Assembly (NCBI GenBank): GCA_000179315.1
Contig: ADZZ01000502.1
Span: 1 to 54,177 of the forward strand
DNA: 54,177 nt
Reading direction: 5' to 3'
Source of the DNA: a delta proteobacterium NaphS2
GTDB taxonomy: Bacteria > Desulfobacterota > DSM-4660 > Desulfatiglandales > Desulfatiglandaceae
A program made the position numbers and the translations under genes. A model generated the notes under the pieces. It ran no database searches, was not told where the DNA came from, and saw only the letters and a program-made list of their open reading frames with translations. The stretch's first letter is position 1. Every line of letters begins with the position of its first letter. Below, piece by piece: positions 36,701-43,684 of the stretch.

Positions 36701-37117
36701 AAAGTCGCGGAAAATTATGATCATCTGCCCTCATTCCTGGATGCCCTCGCCCTTGAGCGCGGGATTGACCACCAGAATCTTATGGGTGACCGGGTGTCAC
36801 TCATGTCCCTTCACGCGGCCAAGGGGCTCGAGTGGCCGGTTGTTTTTATCATCGGCTGCGAGGATCAGCTCCTCCCCTGCACGCTCTTTGGTGATCGTGA
36901 TGACGAAGAGGAACGACGGCTTTTTTATGTGGGACTCACACGGGCGAGACTTAGGCTTATCCTTTCACATGCCGCTCGCCGCTCACTGAACGGTCGTCCC
37001 CTCGAAATGAAGATTTCCCCTTTTCTTGAGCCGTTTACTTCAAAACAGCTCGTGCACTTGGTACGATCGAAATGGAATCGAAAACCCAAAGCCCATGAGC
37101 AGCTTTCATTATTTTGA
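33794..37117 (+). CDS. PHP-domain/UvrD-type helicase fusion
   Basis: A 1107-residue protein. Residues about 30-290 form a PHP phosphoesterase-like domain (DLHIHSRFS, GTGDFTHPGW, ISCIYK, PAHVWTPW, SNSDAHSP). A zinc-ribbon-like Cys set follows (CQVRLH... CPVCGKPV, about 297-322), then a helix-hairpin-helix-like and Lys-rich linker. From about residue 480 it is a UvrD/Rep superfamily 1 helicase: LNREQRRAVIH, Walker A GPGTGKT, LTFTNKAA, Walker B FVDEYQDTNQ, GDPNQAIYGFRGAD, NYRSTQNI, LMSLHAAKGLEWPVVF, and FYVGLTRARLRL. Combined nuclease/phosphatase and helicase activities suggest a role in DNA repair. The ATG 33794 has only a weak ribosome site, so the true start may be slightly downstream. Confidence 0.9.
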   Translation: MTDRKRVEAFFSFNGTVAKSSLGQKLPKFIADLHIHSRFSRATSKDLDPEHLSLWAQKKGIKVVGTGDFTHPGWISELQEKLIEAEQGLFRLKPDLAATIKPEIPTSCQDSPRFMLTSEISCIYKKNGKTRKVHHLILLPDFDSVLKLNKRLEQIGNIRSDGRPILGLDSRNLLEIVLEASDRAFFIPAHVWTPWFSLFGSKSGFDDIEECFEDLTPHIRALETGLSSDPPMNRLLSQLDRYLLVSNSDAHSPAKLGREANLFETALDYDAMVNAMTTGHGFSGTIEFFPEEGKYHLDGHRKCQVRLHPGETKSRNGICPVCGKPVTVGVFHRVDDLADREHPKASKAFFSLIPLTEILSEIHGCGPATKKVTHIYEDLINGLGPELHILMDASLEEIKQTGGVLLSKAIDRMRNNQVIRQEGYDGEYGVIRLFDDGEKDELLGQITLFKTKPKKQAYRKAKTRKKTTRKKKNSEQQVAPSFTDPILDPLNREQRRAVIHGHGHLLIVAGPGTGKTMTLTHRIAYLLNAGPTGGGNILALTFTNKAAREMKERLFRLEGHESAKTVFVSTFHGFCLNVLRSDGHFLDLPDPFSLCSETDTYILAEGAVLEAANDKNRKNATRRFLKNLPQFKLNSISNKESDSALDDLFSAFTNYQEKLINLGMLDLDDLEVETLRLFHQHPDVCRKYALRFPHIFVDEYQDTNQVQVELLKKMVYAGTNGSENTGKAPTECTPCAAICAIGDPNQAIYGFRGADISNFNGFADDFPSSATITLTKNYRSTQNILDLSAMLMKEKRPLQGTSGSGASVYLAQCRTHLEEAEMIIEQIEKLIGGTTYFSLDSERVASHEDGENIGFGDMAVLFRLNAMGDALEEAFLRAGIPFVRSGEKPLVDQYPANIIWRLLQSLNRPDSDYYRTCYLNLLTPENHGEHVLGRIDREAAIGDVIDQAVLLHGFDLHSEEITRILDRVRKVAENYDHLPSFLDALALERGIDHQNLMGDRVSLMSLHAAKGLEWPVVFIIGCEDQLLPCTLFGDRDDEEERRLFYVGLTRARLRLILSHAARRSLNGRPLEMKISPFLEPFTSKQLVHLVRSKWNRKPKAHEQLSLF

Positions 37118-37142
37118 TGGCTTTTGCGCTCCCGTGAAGCCT

Positions 37143-37361
37143 GACGTTGTTGGAATAGCCCGACATGTAGAGAACTTTGATATCCGGATTGAAGCGCATG
37201 CTTTTTTCGTACAACTGTTTTCCATTCATGTCGGGCATGACCACGTCGGTCAGCAGCAGGTCCATGGCTTTCGACTGGTGTTCCAGGAATTCCAGCGCTT
37301 CCCTGCCGCCTGCGGCAGCCTCCACCTCATATCCTTTTTGTCTTAGATTTTTTATGTGTGA
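37143..37361 (-). pseudogene. receiver-domain remnant of a response regulator or hybrid kinase
   Basis: About 70 codons of a receiver domain are readable: GYEVEAAAGGREALEF, then LLLTDVVMPDMNGKQLYEK with the phospho-acceptor Asp, and IKVLYMSGYSNNV. Reading then runs into unrelated sequence, and no start or kinase region is present upstream. The typical C-terminal FIQKPF segment of hybrid-kinase receivers is missing. It fills the 405-base gap between the helicase gene and the OYE-type reductase. Confidence 0.7.
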
Positions 37362-37522
37362 TTTATTGGTGATGATAAAGGCTAGCAAATAGAATAATCG
37401 TCTTTGGCTTTCAACATGCAGAAAATGCGATGGCACAGATGATCTCTGTCTCCTTGTCGGATTCCGAAAGATGGATTTTTTAGAGCCGTGAGAGGCGGAC
37501 AAACCCTCCCCACTAGAACATT

Positions 37523-38638
37523 CTATTGAAACAACGCCTTGTATTGTCGGACTTTTTTAGGGGACCAGCGGGAACAATAAGCTGGTTTTCCTTTCATAAC
37601 CAACTGCGTGCAAGCATCGGGACACGTCTCGTCGCAATGGGTTATTTCCTGTTCCCGGCCTTCTCCTACCTTTTTGGGCCACTCCGGGTCACACATCAGT
37701 ACGCGCGCCAATCCTACAAGATCAGCTTTACCATCGGCGATAACCTGCTCAGCCACTGTACCATTTTTTATCCGTCCAGCCGTAATGACCGGCACTTGAA
37801 CTTTGTTTTTGACCGCAGCAGCCAGGTCTGCCATGTATGCCACGGCTTTACATTTTTCCACCATTTCGGGTATGAAGAAGGATTCATAGGTGCCCCCCAT
37901 AACCGAAATGTAGGCGATGCCGGCTTTTTCCAAAGCCTCCGCAAAGGGAACCGATTCTTGCAGTGTCAAACCGTCGGGTAGCCATTCATCGGCAAGAAAG
38001 CGATAACCCACGGGAAAATCACCCACAGCCGATTTCACACGTGACAGCACCATGAGGGGGAATTTAATACGGTTTTCCAAAGAGCCACCATAGTCGTCAT
38101 CCCGTTTATTGGTATGTGGAGATACAAATTGCGACAGAAGATAACCGGTTCCGCCATGAAGTTCCACCATATCGAACCCTGCTTTTTTTGCCCTTGAGGC
38201 AGCCTGTGCAAACCTGTCAGCGATACGATCAATTTCTTGTGATGTCAAGGCACGGGGCAATTTTCCGAAGGTCTCCACCCCGAATGGGGCAACCGGTTCG
38301 GCGACCCCGGCAAACCGGCCCGCGTGGTTGATCTGGAGACATGCCAGGGCGCCTTCCTTTTGGATGGTTCTTGCTAACCGGCCAAGCCCCTCAAGATTGT
38401 CATCGGTGTCGGCACGAATTGTCCTGTCGCTCCCGCTTCCCAAGGTGTGATCAACCGTTGAACCTTCAACCACAATCATTGCGGCCCCGCTCTGAGCCAT
38501 TAACCGATAGTGATAAAGTAGGAGCGGACTGACCGCACCTCCCGGTCCTGCATAACCGAGATACAATGGGGCCATGGTGATCCTGTTTTTAAGTGTTATT
38601 CCCCCAACCGTTATTGGCGTAAAGAGATGCGAAAACAT
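37523..38638 (-). CDS. NADH:flavin oxidoreductase, old-yellow-enzyme/2,4-dienoyl-CoA reductase type
   Basis: A 371-residue FMN-dependent TIM-barrel: TPITVGGITLKNRITMAP, LQINHAGR, the active-site VELHGGTGYLLSQFVSP and YGGSLENR, and ITAGRIKNG. The C terminus has the four-Cys motif CDETCPDAC with a fourth Cys 12 residues later, predicted to bind [4Fe-4S] as in 2,4-dienoyl-CoA reductase, but the NAD(P)H-binding C-terminal half of that enzyme is absent. It may therefore take electrons from a partner protein. Substrate probably an enone or enoyl compound. Good ribosome site (AGGAGG) before ATG 38638. Confidence 0.88.
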   Translation of the reverse strand: MFSHLFTPITVGGITLKNRITMAPLYLGYAGPGGAVSPLLLYHYRLMAQSGAAMIVVEGSTVDHTLGSGSDRTIRADTDDNLEGLGRLARTIQKEGALACLQINHAGRFAGVAEPVAPFGVETFGKLPRALTSQEIDRIADRFAQAASRAKKAGFDMVELHGGTGYLLSQFVSPHTNKRDDDYGGSLENRIKFPLMVLSRVKSAVGDFPVGYRFLADEWLPDGLTLQESVPFAEALEKAGIAYISVMGGTYESFFIPEMVEKCKAVAYMADLAAAVKNKVQVPVITAGRIKNGTVAEQVIADGKADLVGLARVLMCDPEWPKKVGEGREQEITHCDETCPDACTQLVMKGKPAYCSRWSPKKVRQYKALFQ

Positions 38639-38755
38639 ACGATCCTCCTTTTTGTTGCGGGTTGATACCAGTATTGTTATTATTACAGCGTTGTCATTGC
38701 AACATGTTTTTTGATTCCTTGCAGCCTTTAGGGATGGAGCGTATGGATATGCCTT

Positions 38756-38836
38756 GAAAACTCGGTTGATGACATCATCGAAGAAATCAACGGCAGAAAG
38801 GCTGTTAACAGCCCCTATGGTGCGTCACTGACGTAA
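38756..38836 (+). other. possible 3' gene remnant
   Basis: A 26-codon open run with protein-like composition (ENSVDDIIEEINGRKAVN) ends in TAA between the reductase and the decayed transporter. No start and no recognisable family. It may be the end of a deleted gene; chance cannot be excluded. Confidence 0.25.
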
Positions 38837-38892
38837 GGCGAAGAGCTGAATTCCGCCTATATCTCCGAGCAGCCGTTCTTGAAGTCCAATCG

Positions 38893-39382
38893 GCAACGCT
38901 GGCGTGGACATTTGTGGCGGAACGATTTTTTTCCTTTTCGTTGACCTTTGTACGATATGGCATGGTTTTCCCGCTCGTCCCTCTGGAGGCCCGGGAACTG
39001 GGCGCCTATCCCGCGATGTCGGTCTGATTCCAGGCGTGTCGTCTTTTTTCACAACCGCGCTTGCCCTATGTCTTTTCGGGCTCGGATTCGGCTTGACACA
39101 GCCGCTTTCCATGGTGATGGTCGCCGACCTGTCGGATCCCGAACATCCCGGACTGAGCATGGGTATCCGTTTTACGGTCATCTCCCTTGCCAACCTCTTA
39201 GGCCCTGTTCTTTTAGGGTTTCTTGTAGAAGACGTCTAGGGTTTTTTGTAGAAGACGTCGGACTGAACGGTCCTTTTTATTTTTCGGCCTTGCTGGTCCT
39301 GGCCATCGGCGCCTATCTCCTCAAATGGAAGCCGGGACTCCTTCCGGGAAGCCGGGAAGTCAAAAGGCTCAGAAATGATTAG
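38893..39382 (+). pseudogene. decayed MFS transporter
   Basis: Pieces of a major-facilitator protein in changing frames. A first-helix-like stretch (FVRYGMVFPLVPLEARELG) ends in TGA. A late-helix stretch then reads ALALCLFGLGFGLTQPLSMV, ADLSDPEHPGLSMGIRFT and NLLGPVLLGFLVEDV. The final helix GPFYFSALLVLAIGAYLL lies in a third frame. The central helices are missing, so the gene has an internal deletion as well as frameshifts. A 23-bp tandem duplication accounts for the last frame break. Confidence 0.8.
39214..39259 (+). repeat. 23-bp tandem duplication
   Basis: TAGGGTTTCTTGTAGAAGACGTC at 39214-39236 is repeated at 39237-39259 with one C-to-T change. It shifts the frame and introduces a TAG in the transporter remnant, so it is a visible inactivating lesion, probably from replication slippage. 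Confidence 0.9.
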
Positions 39383-40569
39383 ACCGATGCCAAAGCCTGA
39401 TCGATATCCTCTATAATATCGTCCACATGCTCAATACCGACGGACAGCCGAATCAACCCATCGGATATGCCGGCACGCATGCGATCACTCCGTGAATAGG
39501 TTGCATGGGTCATGGAGGCCGGATGCTGAATTAAAGTGTCGCAGTCACCAAGGCTCACAGCCAAAGTACAGAGGCGCACCGAATCCATCACCCGTTTTCC
39601 GGATGCGACGTCACCTTTCACCTCGAAGGAAATCATGCCGCCAAATCCCGCCATTTGCCGCTTGGCAACGGTATGCCCCGGATGGGAGGAAAGTCCCGGA
39701 TAATAGACCCGGACCACTTTGGGGTGTCTTTCCAGATACCGGGCAATGGCTTCGGCATTGGCGCAATGGCGCTGCATCCGTACGGCCAAAGTCTTCAATC
39801 CGCGCAGCAGGAGCCAGGCATTAAAAGGATTCATGATTGGCCCAAAATGGTGGACATGCTCCGTGTGGATCCGATTCACGAGCGATGCATCTCCCACGAT
39901 CACGCCACCGATCAAATCCGCGTGCCCTCCCAGGTACTTGGTGGCTGAATGAACCACGAGATTCGCCCCCAGAGAGATGGGTTGCTGCAAATAAGGAGTG
40001 GCAAATGTGTTGTCAACGACCAGTGGTATACCGTGATCACCGGCCACTTCGGCCCACAGAGAAATATCGAGAATAGCCAGCGTTGGATTGGCGGGGGTTT
40101 CAAGAAACATGAACCGCGTCGTGTGGTCCACAAGCGCACCCAACTGCTTCTTCGTCAGTTGGGCCAGGGGCTGAACGAACCGGGAATGAATGCCGAATGA
40201 CGGCAAATGCGTCTTAAACAATGCAAACGTGCCCCCGTACAATGTTGTACAGGAAATGAAGCTGTCTCCAGGTTTGGAGAGGGTGAGGGCCATGGAGGAA
40301 ACAGCGGCCATGCCCGAGCCGACGGCTACCGACGCCTCCGCGCCCTCGATCCGCGCCATTTTTTCCTGAAAAAGATCCACTGTGGGATTTCCGATACGTG
40401 AATAAACATAACCGCTTTCCGATCCCTCGAAAACCCGGGTCGCCGTATCGGCATCGGGAAACCTGAACGTGCTCGACATGTGGATGGGCGGGGCGACATC
40501 GGGGGTATCGAGAGGCGAGCAACCATGAACAACCAGAGTTTCAACAGCGCGGGGTATCGTAGATTTCAT
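39379..40569 (-). CDS. Cys/Met-metabolism PLP-dependent enzyme (methionine gamma-lyase or cystathionine gamma-synthase type)
   Basis: A 396-residue fold-type I PLP enzyme: YVYSRIGNPTVD, GSGMAAVSSMAL, TTLYGGTFALF, ETPANPTL, and the Schiff-base Lys in VVHSATKYLGGHADLIGG, then SLGDCDTLIQHPASMTH. The last motif resembles methionine gamma-lyase and O-acetylhomoserine sulfhydrylases. The Cys that many methionine gamma-lyases have in YGCTFAL is Gly here. Reaction is therefore either C-S lyase or sulfhydrylase. Single-gene unit with a GGAGG-like ribosome site. Confidence 0.87.
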   Translation of the reverse strand: MKSTIPRAVETLVVHGCSPLDTPDVAPPIHMSSTFRFPDADTATRVFEGSESGYVYSRIGNPTVDLFQEKMARIEGAEASVAVGSGMAAVSSMALTLSKPGDSFISCTTLYGGTFALFKTHLPSFGIHSRFVQPLAQLTKKQLGALVDHTTRFMFLETPANPTLAILDISLWAEVAGDHGIPLVVDNTFATPYLQQPISLGANLVVHSATKYLGGHADLIGGVIVGDASLVNRIHTEHVHHFGPIMNPFNAWLLLRGLKTLAVRMQRHCANAEAIARYLERHPKVVRVYYPGLSSHPGHTVAKRQMAGFGGMISFEVKGDVASGKRVMDSVRLCTLAVSLGDCDTLIQHPASMTHATYSRSDRMRAGISDGLIRLSVGIEHVDDIIEDIDQALASV

Positions 40570-40629
40570 GATGGCCTCCTTCCGGCATCCCTATGACACA
40601 TGATAACCGACCTTCATATCAAGAGTATG

Positions 40630-40806
40630 TTAAAACTTTTCCCTTCCCACCAGTTTGTCCACCATCTCTTGCGTGATCCGTTCCTTGAACGAAATGGGTT
40701 TTGGACTTTCGGAAATCAAACCGGTATAAAACCAACGCGGGGTAGGCCCGCAACAAAGCTTATAGTAAGGTTTATGGGTCGGGTCAAGGACAGCATTTCC
40801 GGATCA
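40630..40806 (-). other. possible 3' gene remnant in the 498-base gap
   Basis: On the minus strand a start-less run of about 58 codons ends in TAA and has protein-like composition (YYKLCCGPTPRWFYTG, then FKERITQEMVDKLVG). I do not recognise it. The rest of the gap at 40570-41067 shows only the sigma-54-type promoter listed separately. Confidence 0.3.
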
Positions 40807-40976
40807 GCGATGCCATGGGATGTGCCTTATTGCCACAAAGTGCTCATCCCACGTGTGACACCTTGTAAAAAGAACTGACATGCAAATTTTTCCATTGTTC
40901 GGCCTATAATAATCCTTCATGGGTGTTTCTGCTTTCATTTCAACGAATTATTCTTCCCGGGGCATCTTTCGGTCAT

Positions 40977-40992
40977 TTGGCACCATCTTTGC
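40977..40992 (+). promoter_or_regulatory. sigma-54-type (-24/-12) promoter
   Basis: TTGGCACCATCTTTGC has the invariant GG and GC separated by exactly 10 bases and fits the TGGCAC-N5-TTGC consensus with one base off in the -12 half. The predicted start is about 64 bases before the flavoprotein gene at 41068. An enhancer-binding activator would be needed; none is encoded in the window. Confidence 0.65.
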
Positions 40993-41067
40993 GTTTCAAA
41001 TCCAAATGTAATATCTCGTTACGTCGCATTCATTTTTTCAAAGTCTGTTGAGAATAAGGAGAAAGCA

Positions 41068-42423
41068 ATGGATAAACATGTTGTCATCGTTGGCGGTGGT
41101 CCCGCCGGCGTCATAACGGCATTAACCGCCAAAAAAGTATATTCCGAAAAGACCGTTTGTCTCATTAAAGAAATTGGTGACGGCGTCATTCCCTGTGCCA
41201 TTCCCTACATGATGCACACTTTGGGGGACCCGAAGCAGAACATCATGGGAAATGGTCCCCTTGATGAGGGCGGTGTAGAGACCGTTGTGGGCAAAGTGAT
41301 CGGGCTGGAACCCGCGTCTTCCAGGATTACGCTGTCGTCAGGTGAGGAGATTTTTTACGAACGTCTCGTCCTTGCCATGGGGAACAGACCGGTGAAACCA
41401 CCCATCCCCGGTATTGAGAAAGCAGGTGTTTTTACCATCGAAAAAAGCTTGTCGGCCATGAGCACCCTCCGGGAAGAAGCTCAAAAGGCCCGGCAGGTGG
41501 TGATCCTCGGCGGTGGGTTTATTGGGGCGGAATTTGCCGATGAGCTGGCCCGCCAGTCCGACACCGAGGTGCACATTGTTGAAATGATGCCCAGACTTCT
41601 TCAGGCGGCCTTTGATGACGAATTCTGCGACGATGCAACGGATCAGTTGCTCGATGCCGGTGTCAGGGTGCATGCGGGGGTTCGGGCCACGTCTCTGGAT
41701 GGGGAGAAGCGGGTGACTCAGGTGGTCCTGGACAATGGCAAGATCCTGCCAGCGGATTTGATTGTTGTGGGAGTGGGGGGCAAGCCCGACACGGAATTGG
41801 CAAAAGACGCCGGTATTCGAATTACGGACGGCGGGTCGATCTGGGTGGATTCGTATATGCAGACCAGCGTGGAAAATATTTTCGCCGTCGGAGACTGTGC
41901 GCTCAAGCGGGACTTTTTTACCCGGCAGGAAGTTCCCGTTTGGCTGGCCTCCACGGCAACATCGGAAGCCCGGATTGCCGGGACCAATATTTACGGTATT
42001 CGCGTGTTGCGCCAGATTCAGGGCACTGTATCGGCTTTTTCCACCAAATTCGGAAATGTTGCGTTTGCCAGCGCGGGAATGACTCAGAGGACTTGTGATC
42101 AGCAAGGATTTCGAACGGTCATGGGTCAGGCAACGGCACCGGACCGCCATCCCGGAATGCTTCCCGGGGCCTATCCGATGAAAGTCAAACTGTTGTTTGC
42201 GGACAGGGGAGGGGCCTTGCTGGGTGGGCAGGTTTCCGGAGGGCCGTCAGTGGGTGAGTTGATCAATGTTATTGCCATCGGTATTCAGATGAAGCTGAAT
42301 GTAAGGGATCTGGATATGATGCAAATTGCCACCCATCCGCTTTTGTCTTCCGCGCCGACGGTGCATCCCCTGATCAATGCGGCACATCAGGCTTTGGCGA
42401 AGCTCCGGGATAAAAACTGTTAA
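41068..42423 (+). CDS. FAD-dependent pyridine nucleotide-disulfide oxidoreductase (CoA-disulfide reductase/NADH oxidase-like)
   Basis: A 451-residue flavoprotein: FAD loop VIVGGGPAGVITAL, the redox-Cys region GDGVIPCAIPYMM (equivalent to the single active Cys of CoA-disulfide reductase and NADH oxidase), NAD loop VVILGGGFIGAEFADEL, and second FAD contact ENIFAVGDCALK. A full C-terminal dimerisation domain follows. ATG 41068 has AAGGAGA. It belongs to the same broad family as the partial gene at the left edge of the window. It is preceded by a sigma-54-type promoter and stands alone. It may reduce CoA disulfide, persulfide/polysulfide or oxygen. Confidence 0.87.
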   Translation: MDKHVVIVGGGPAGVITALTAKKVYSEKTVCLIKEIGDGVIPCAIPYMMHTLGDPKQNIMGNGPLDEGGVETVVGKVIGLEPASSRITLSSGEEIFYERLVLAMGNRPVKPPIPGIEKAGVFTIEKSLSAMSTLREEAQKARQVVILGGGFIGAEFADELARQSDTEVHIVEMMPRLLQAAFDDEFCDDATDQLLDAGVRVHAGVRATSLDGEKRVTQVVLDNGKILPADLIVVGVGGKPDTELAKDAGIRITDGGSIWVDSYMQTSVENIFAVGDCALKRDFFTRQEVPVWLASTATSEARIAGTNIYGIRVLRQIQGTVSAFSTKFGNVAFASAGMTQRTCDQQGFRTVMGQATAPDRHPGMLPGAYPMKVKLLFADRGGALLGGQVSGGPSVGELINVIAIGIQMKLNVRDLDMMQIATHPLLSSAPTVHPLINAAHQALAKLRDKNC

Positions 42424-42525
42424 CGTGCGGATCAGCCATAAAATCCATGGGGCATTCTTGACTTTTCAATTTCCTGATTATGGGTTCATTTGTTCGGGGT
42501 TTGGGTCAGGTCTAAGGTCAACTCA

Positions 42526-42643
42526 GCAAAGTCTTCTTGAAGCCAGAGAGCAATTCGAAAGCCTGTTGAAGGATTTTGATGAATTTGTTCTGAAGGTGGG
42601 TGGAAGTCCTCTGACCAGTATCAGTATGGACCTGGATACCTGA
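42526..42643 (+). other. possible gene remnant
   Basis: A run ending in TGA at 42641-42643 with protein-like composition (SLLEAREQFESLLKDFDEFV, then GGSPLTSISMDLDT). It has no convincing start or ribosome site and no recognised family. The rest of the gap at 42424-42702 shows nothing. Confidence 0.25.
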
Positions 42644-42702
42644 CATCACCCTGGGCAACTTTGCGCCATTGGCTCTGGCCGCCTATCCTTTTTTCATCGT
42701 TT

Positions 42703-43368
42703 TCAGGATTTCAATATTTTTTCCACGGTGGCCTTGTACACATATTTGACCCATTCACCCCCATAACGATCCCGGGCCACGATGCGCAGGGGAAACCCAT
42801 GTTTTCGCGGGAGCGGTTTCCCGTTCACCCCGTAGGCCAAAAAGACCTTTCCCGCTAAAATGTCATCAATGGGAAAGCGCTCCACCTTTTCATAGGTCCC
42901 CTCCGGCCCGTAAAAGGTCACGTGGGTCGCTCCTTTTTCCATTTTGGCCTCTTTCAGGAGCCGCTTCATGTCGATCCCTTTCCATCGACCGTAAATCGCG
43001 AAGAAACCGGGACATATGAGCAGGACCTCACTTTCCATGGAAGGGAGTTCCTTCATCTCCTCATAGGTGAGCCTGAGCGGTTTTTGGACGGCCCCTTCCA
43101 CAATGAGACGCCATTTGGAAAGATCCGCTTTGTAATCGGTGAGCCCCATGGTTTCGAAATTCTCGATGGGGGTGATCTCCAGGTTTCGGGTATCCAATGA
43201 TTTCGGGTTCTTTTGTATCAGGGAATTGAGTTTTGTCCTCTTGGGCAGGATGATCCTTTTCACCTTTCCATAGACCTTTTGAACGAAAGTGCTGAGCGGG
43301 AGAAAGAAGATGCTCGAAAAGCCGATGAATCCAAGGGATTTCTTGAGAAATTGTCTGCGGTTTTCCAT
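42703..43368 (-). CDS. Tat-exported sulfite-oxidase-fold molybdopterin oxidoreductase (YedY/MsrP-like)
   Basis: About 221 residues from ATG 43368 (ATG 43374 is an alternative; GGAGG is better spaced for 43368). The N terminus has the twin-arginine motif NRRQFLKKSL and a hydrophobic stretch, so it should be exported folded. The molybdenum-coordinating Cys is in LLICPGFFAIYGRWKGI, followed by the sulfite-oxidase-type RKHGFPLRIVARDRYGGEWVK. No heme partner is adjacent. Substrate unknown: sulfite, sulfoxides or similar. A PhoB-box-like direct repeat lies just upstream. Confidence 0.85.
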   Translation of the reverse strand: MENRRQFLKKSLGFIGFSSIFFLPLSTFVQKVYGKVKRIILPKRTKLNSLIQKNPKSLDTRNLEITPIENFETMGLTDYKADLSKWRLIVEGAVQKPLRLTYEEMKELPSMESEVLLICPGFFAIYGRWKGIDMKRLLKEAKMEKGATHVTFYGPEGTYEKVERFPIDDILAGKVFLAYGVNGKPLPRKHGFPLRIVARDRYGGEWVKYVYKATVEKILKS

Positions 43369-43374
43369 GTCCAT

Positions 43375-43684
43375 GCCCCTCCCTTTTTAAATGTCTATGG
43401 GTTATGATAACCCTTAAATATCACGGAAACATCACGGAAAGGTTAAGGTTGTGTAACATTCAGAAGGTGCAGTTTGAGCAGCGAGCCGGATCCTCGTTGT
43501 CTTCAGTGATCAGAATTTTTTTTGCCCATGGGATGAAATCCCTTTGAATCAAGGAATGGGAAAAAATGATAGCGATATCCATGCCGTAAAGACGACCCAA
43601 AGCCCCACTGTAGGAAATAACCGCACAAATTTGAAGAAAAAAGCAAGGGAGCTTTGGGCGCCCGGGTTCAAGGTGGTAGATCAG
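43375..43684. other. 310-base gap between two exported-protein genes
   Basis: Holds the promoter region of the Mo-enzyme gene, including the direct-repeat element at 43420-43441 and a -10-like TATCAT on the minus strand at 43404-43409. Beyond about 43450 I see no gene, hairpin or repeat. Confidence 0.5.
43420..43441 (-). promoter_or_regulatory. PhoB-box-like 11-bp direct repeat
   Basis: On the plus strand ATCACGGAAAC and ATCACGGAAAG stand in tandem. On the minus strand this gives two TTTCCGTGAT units with an 11-base period, and a TATCAT -10 follows 10 bases on. This spacing is that of OmpR/PhoB-family activated promoters. A related element precedes the propeller gene at 44945-44966. Confidence 0.55.
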
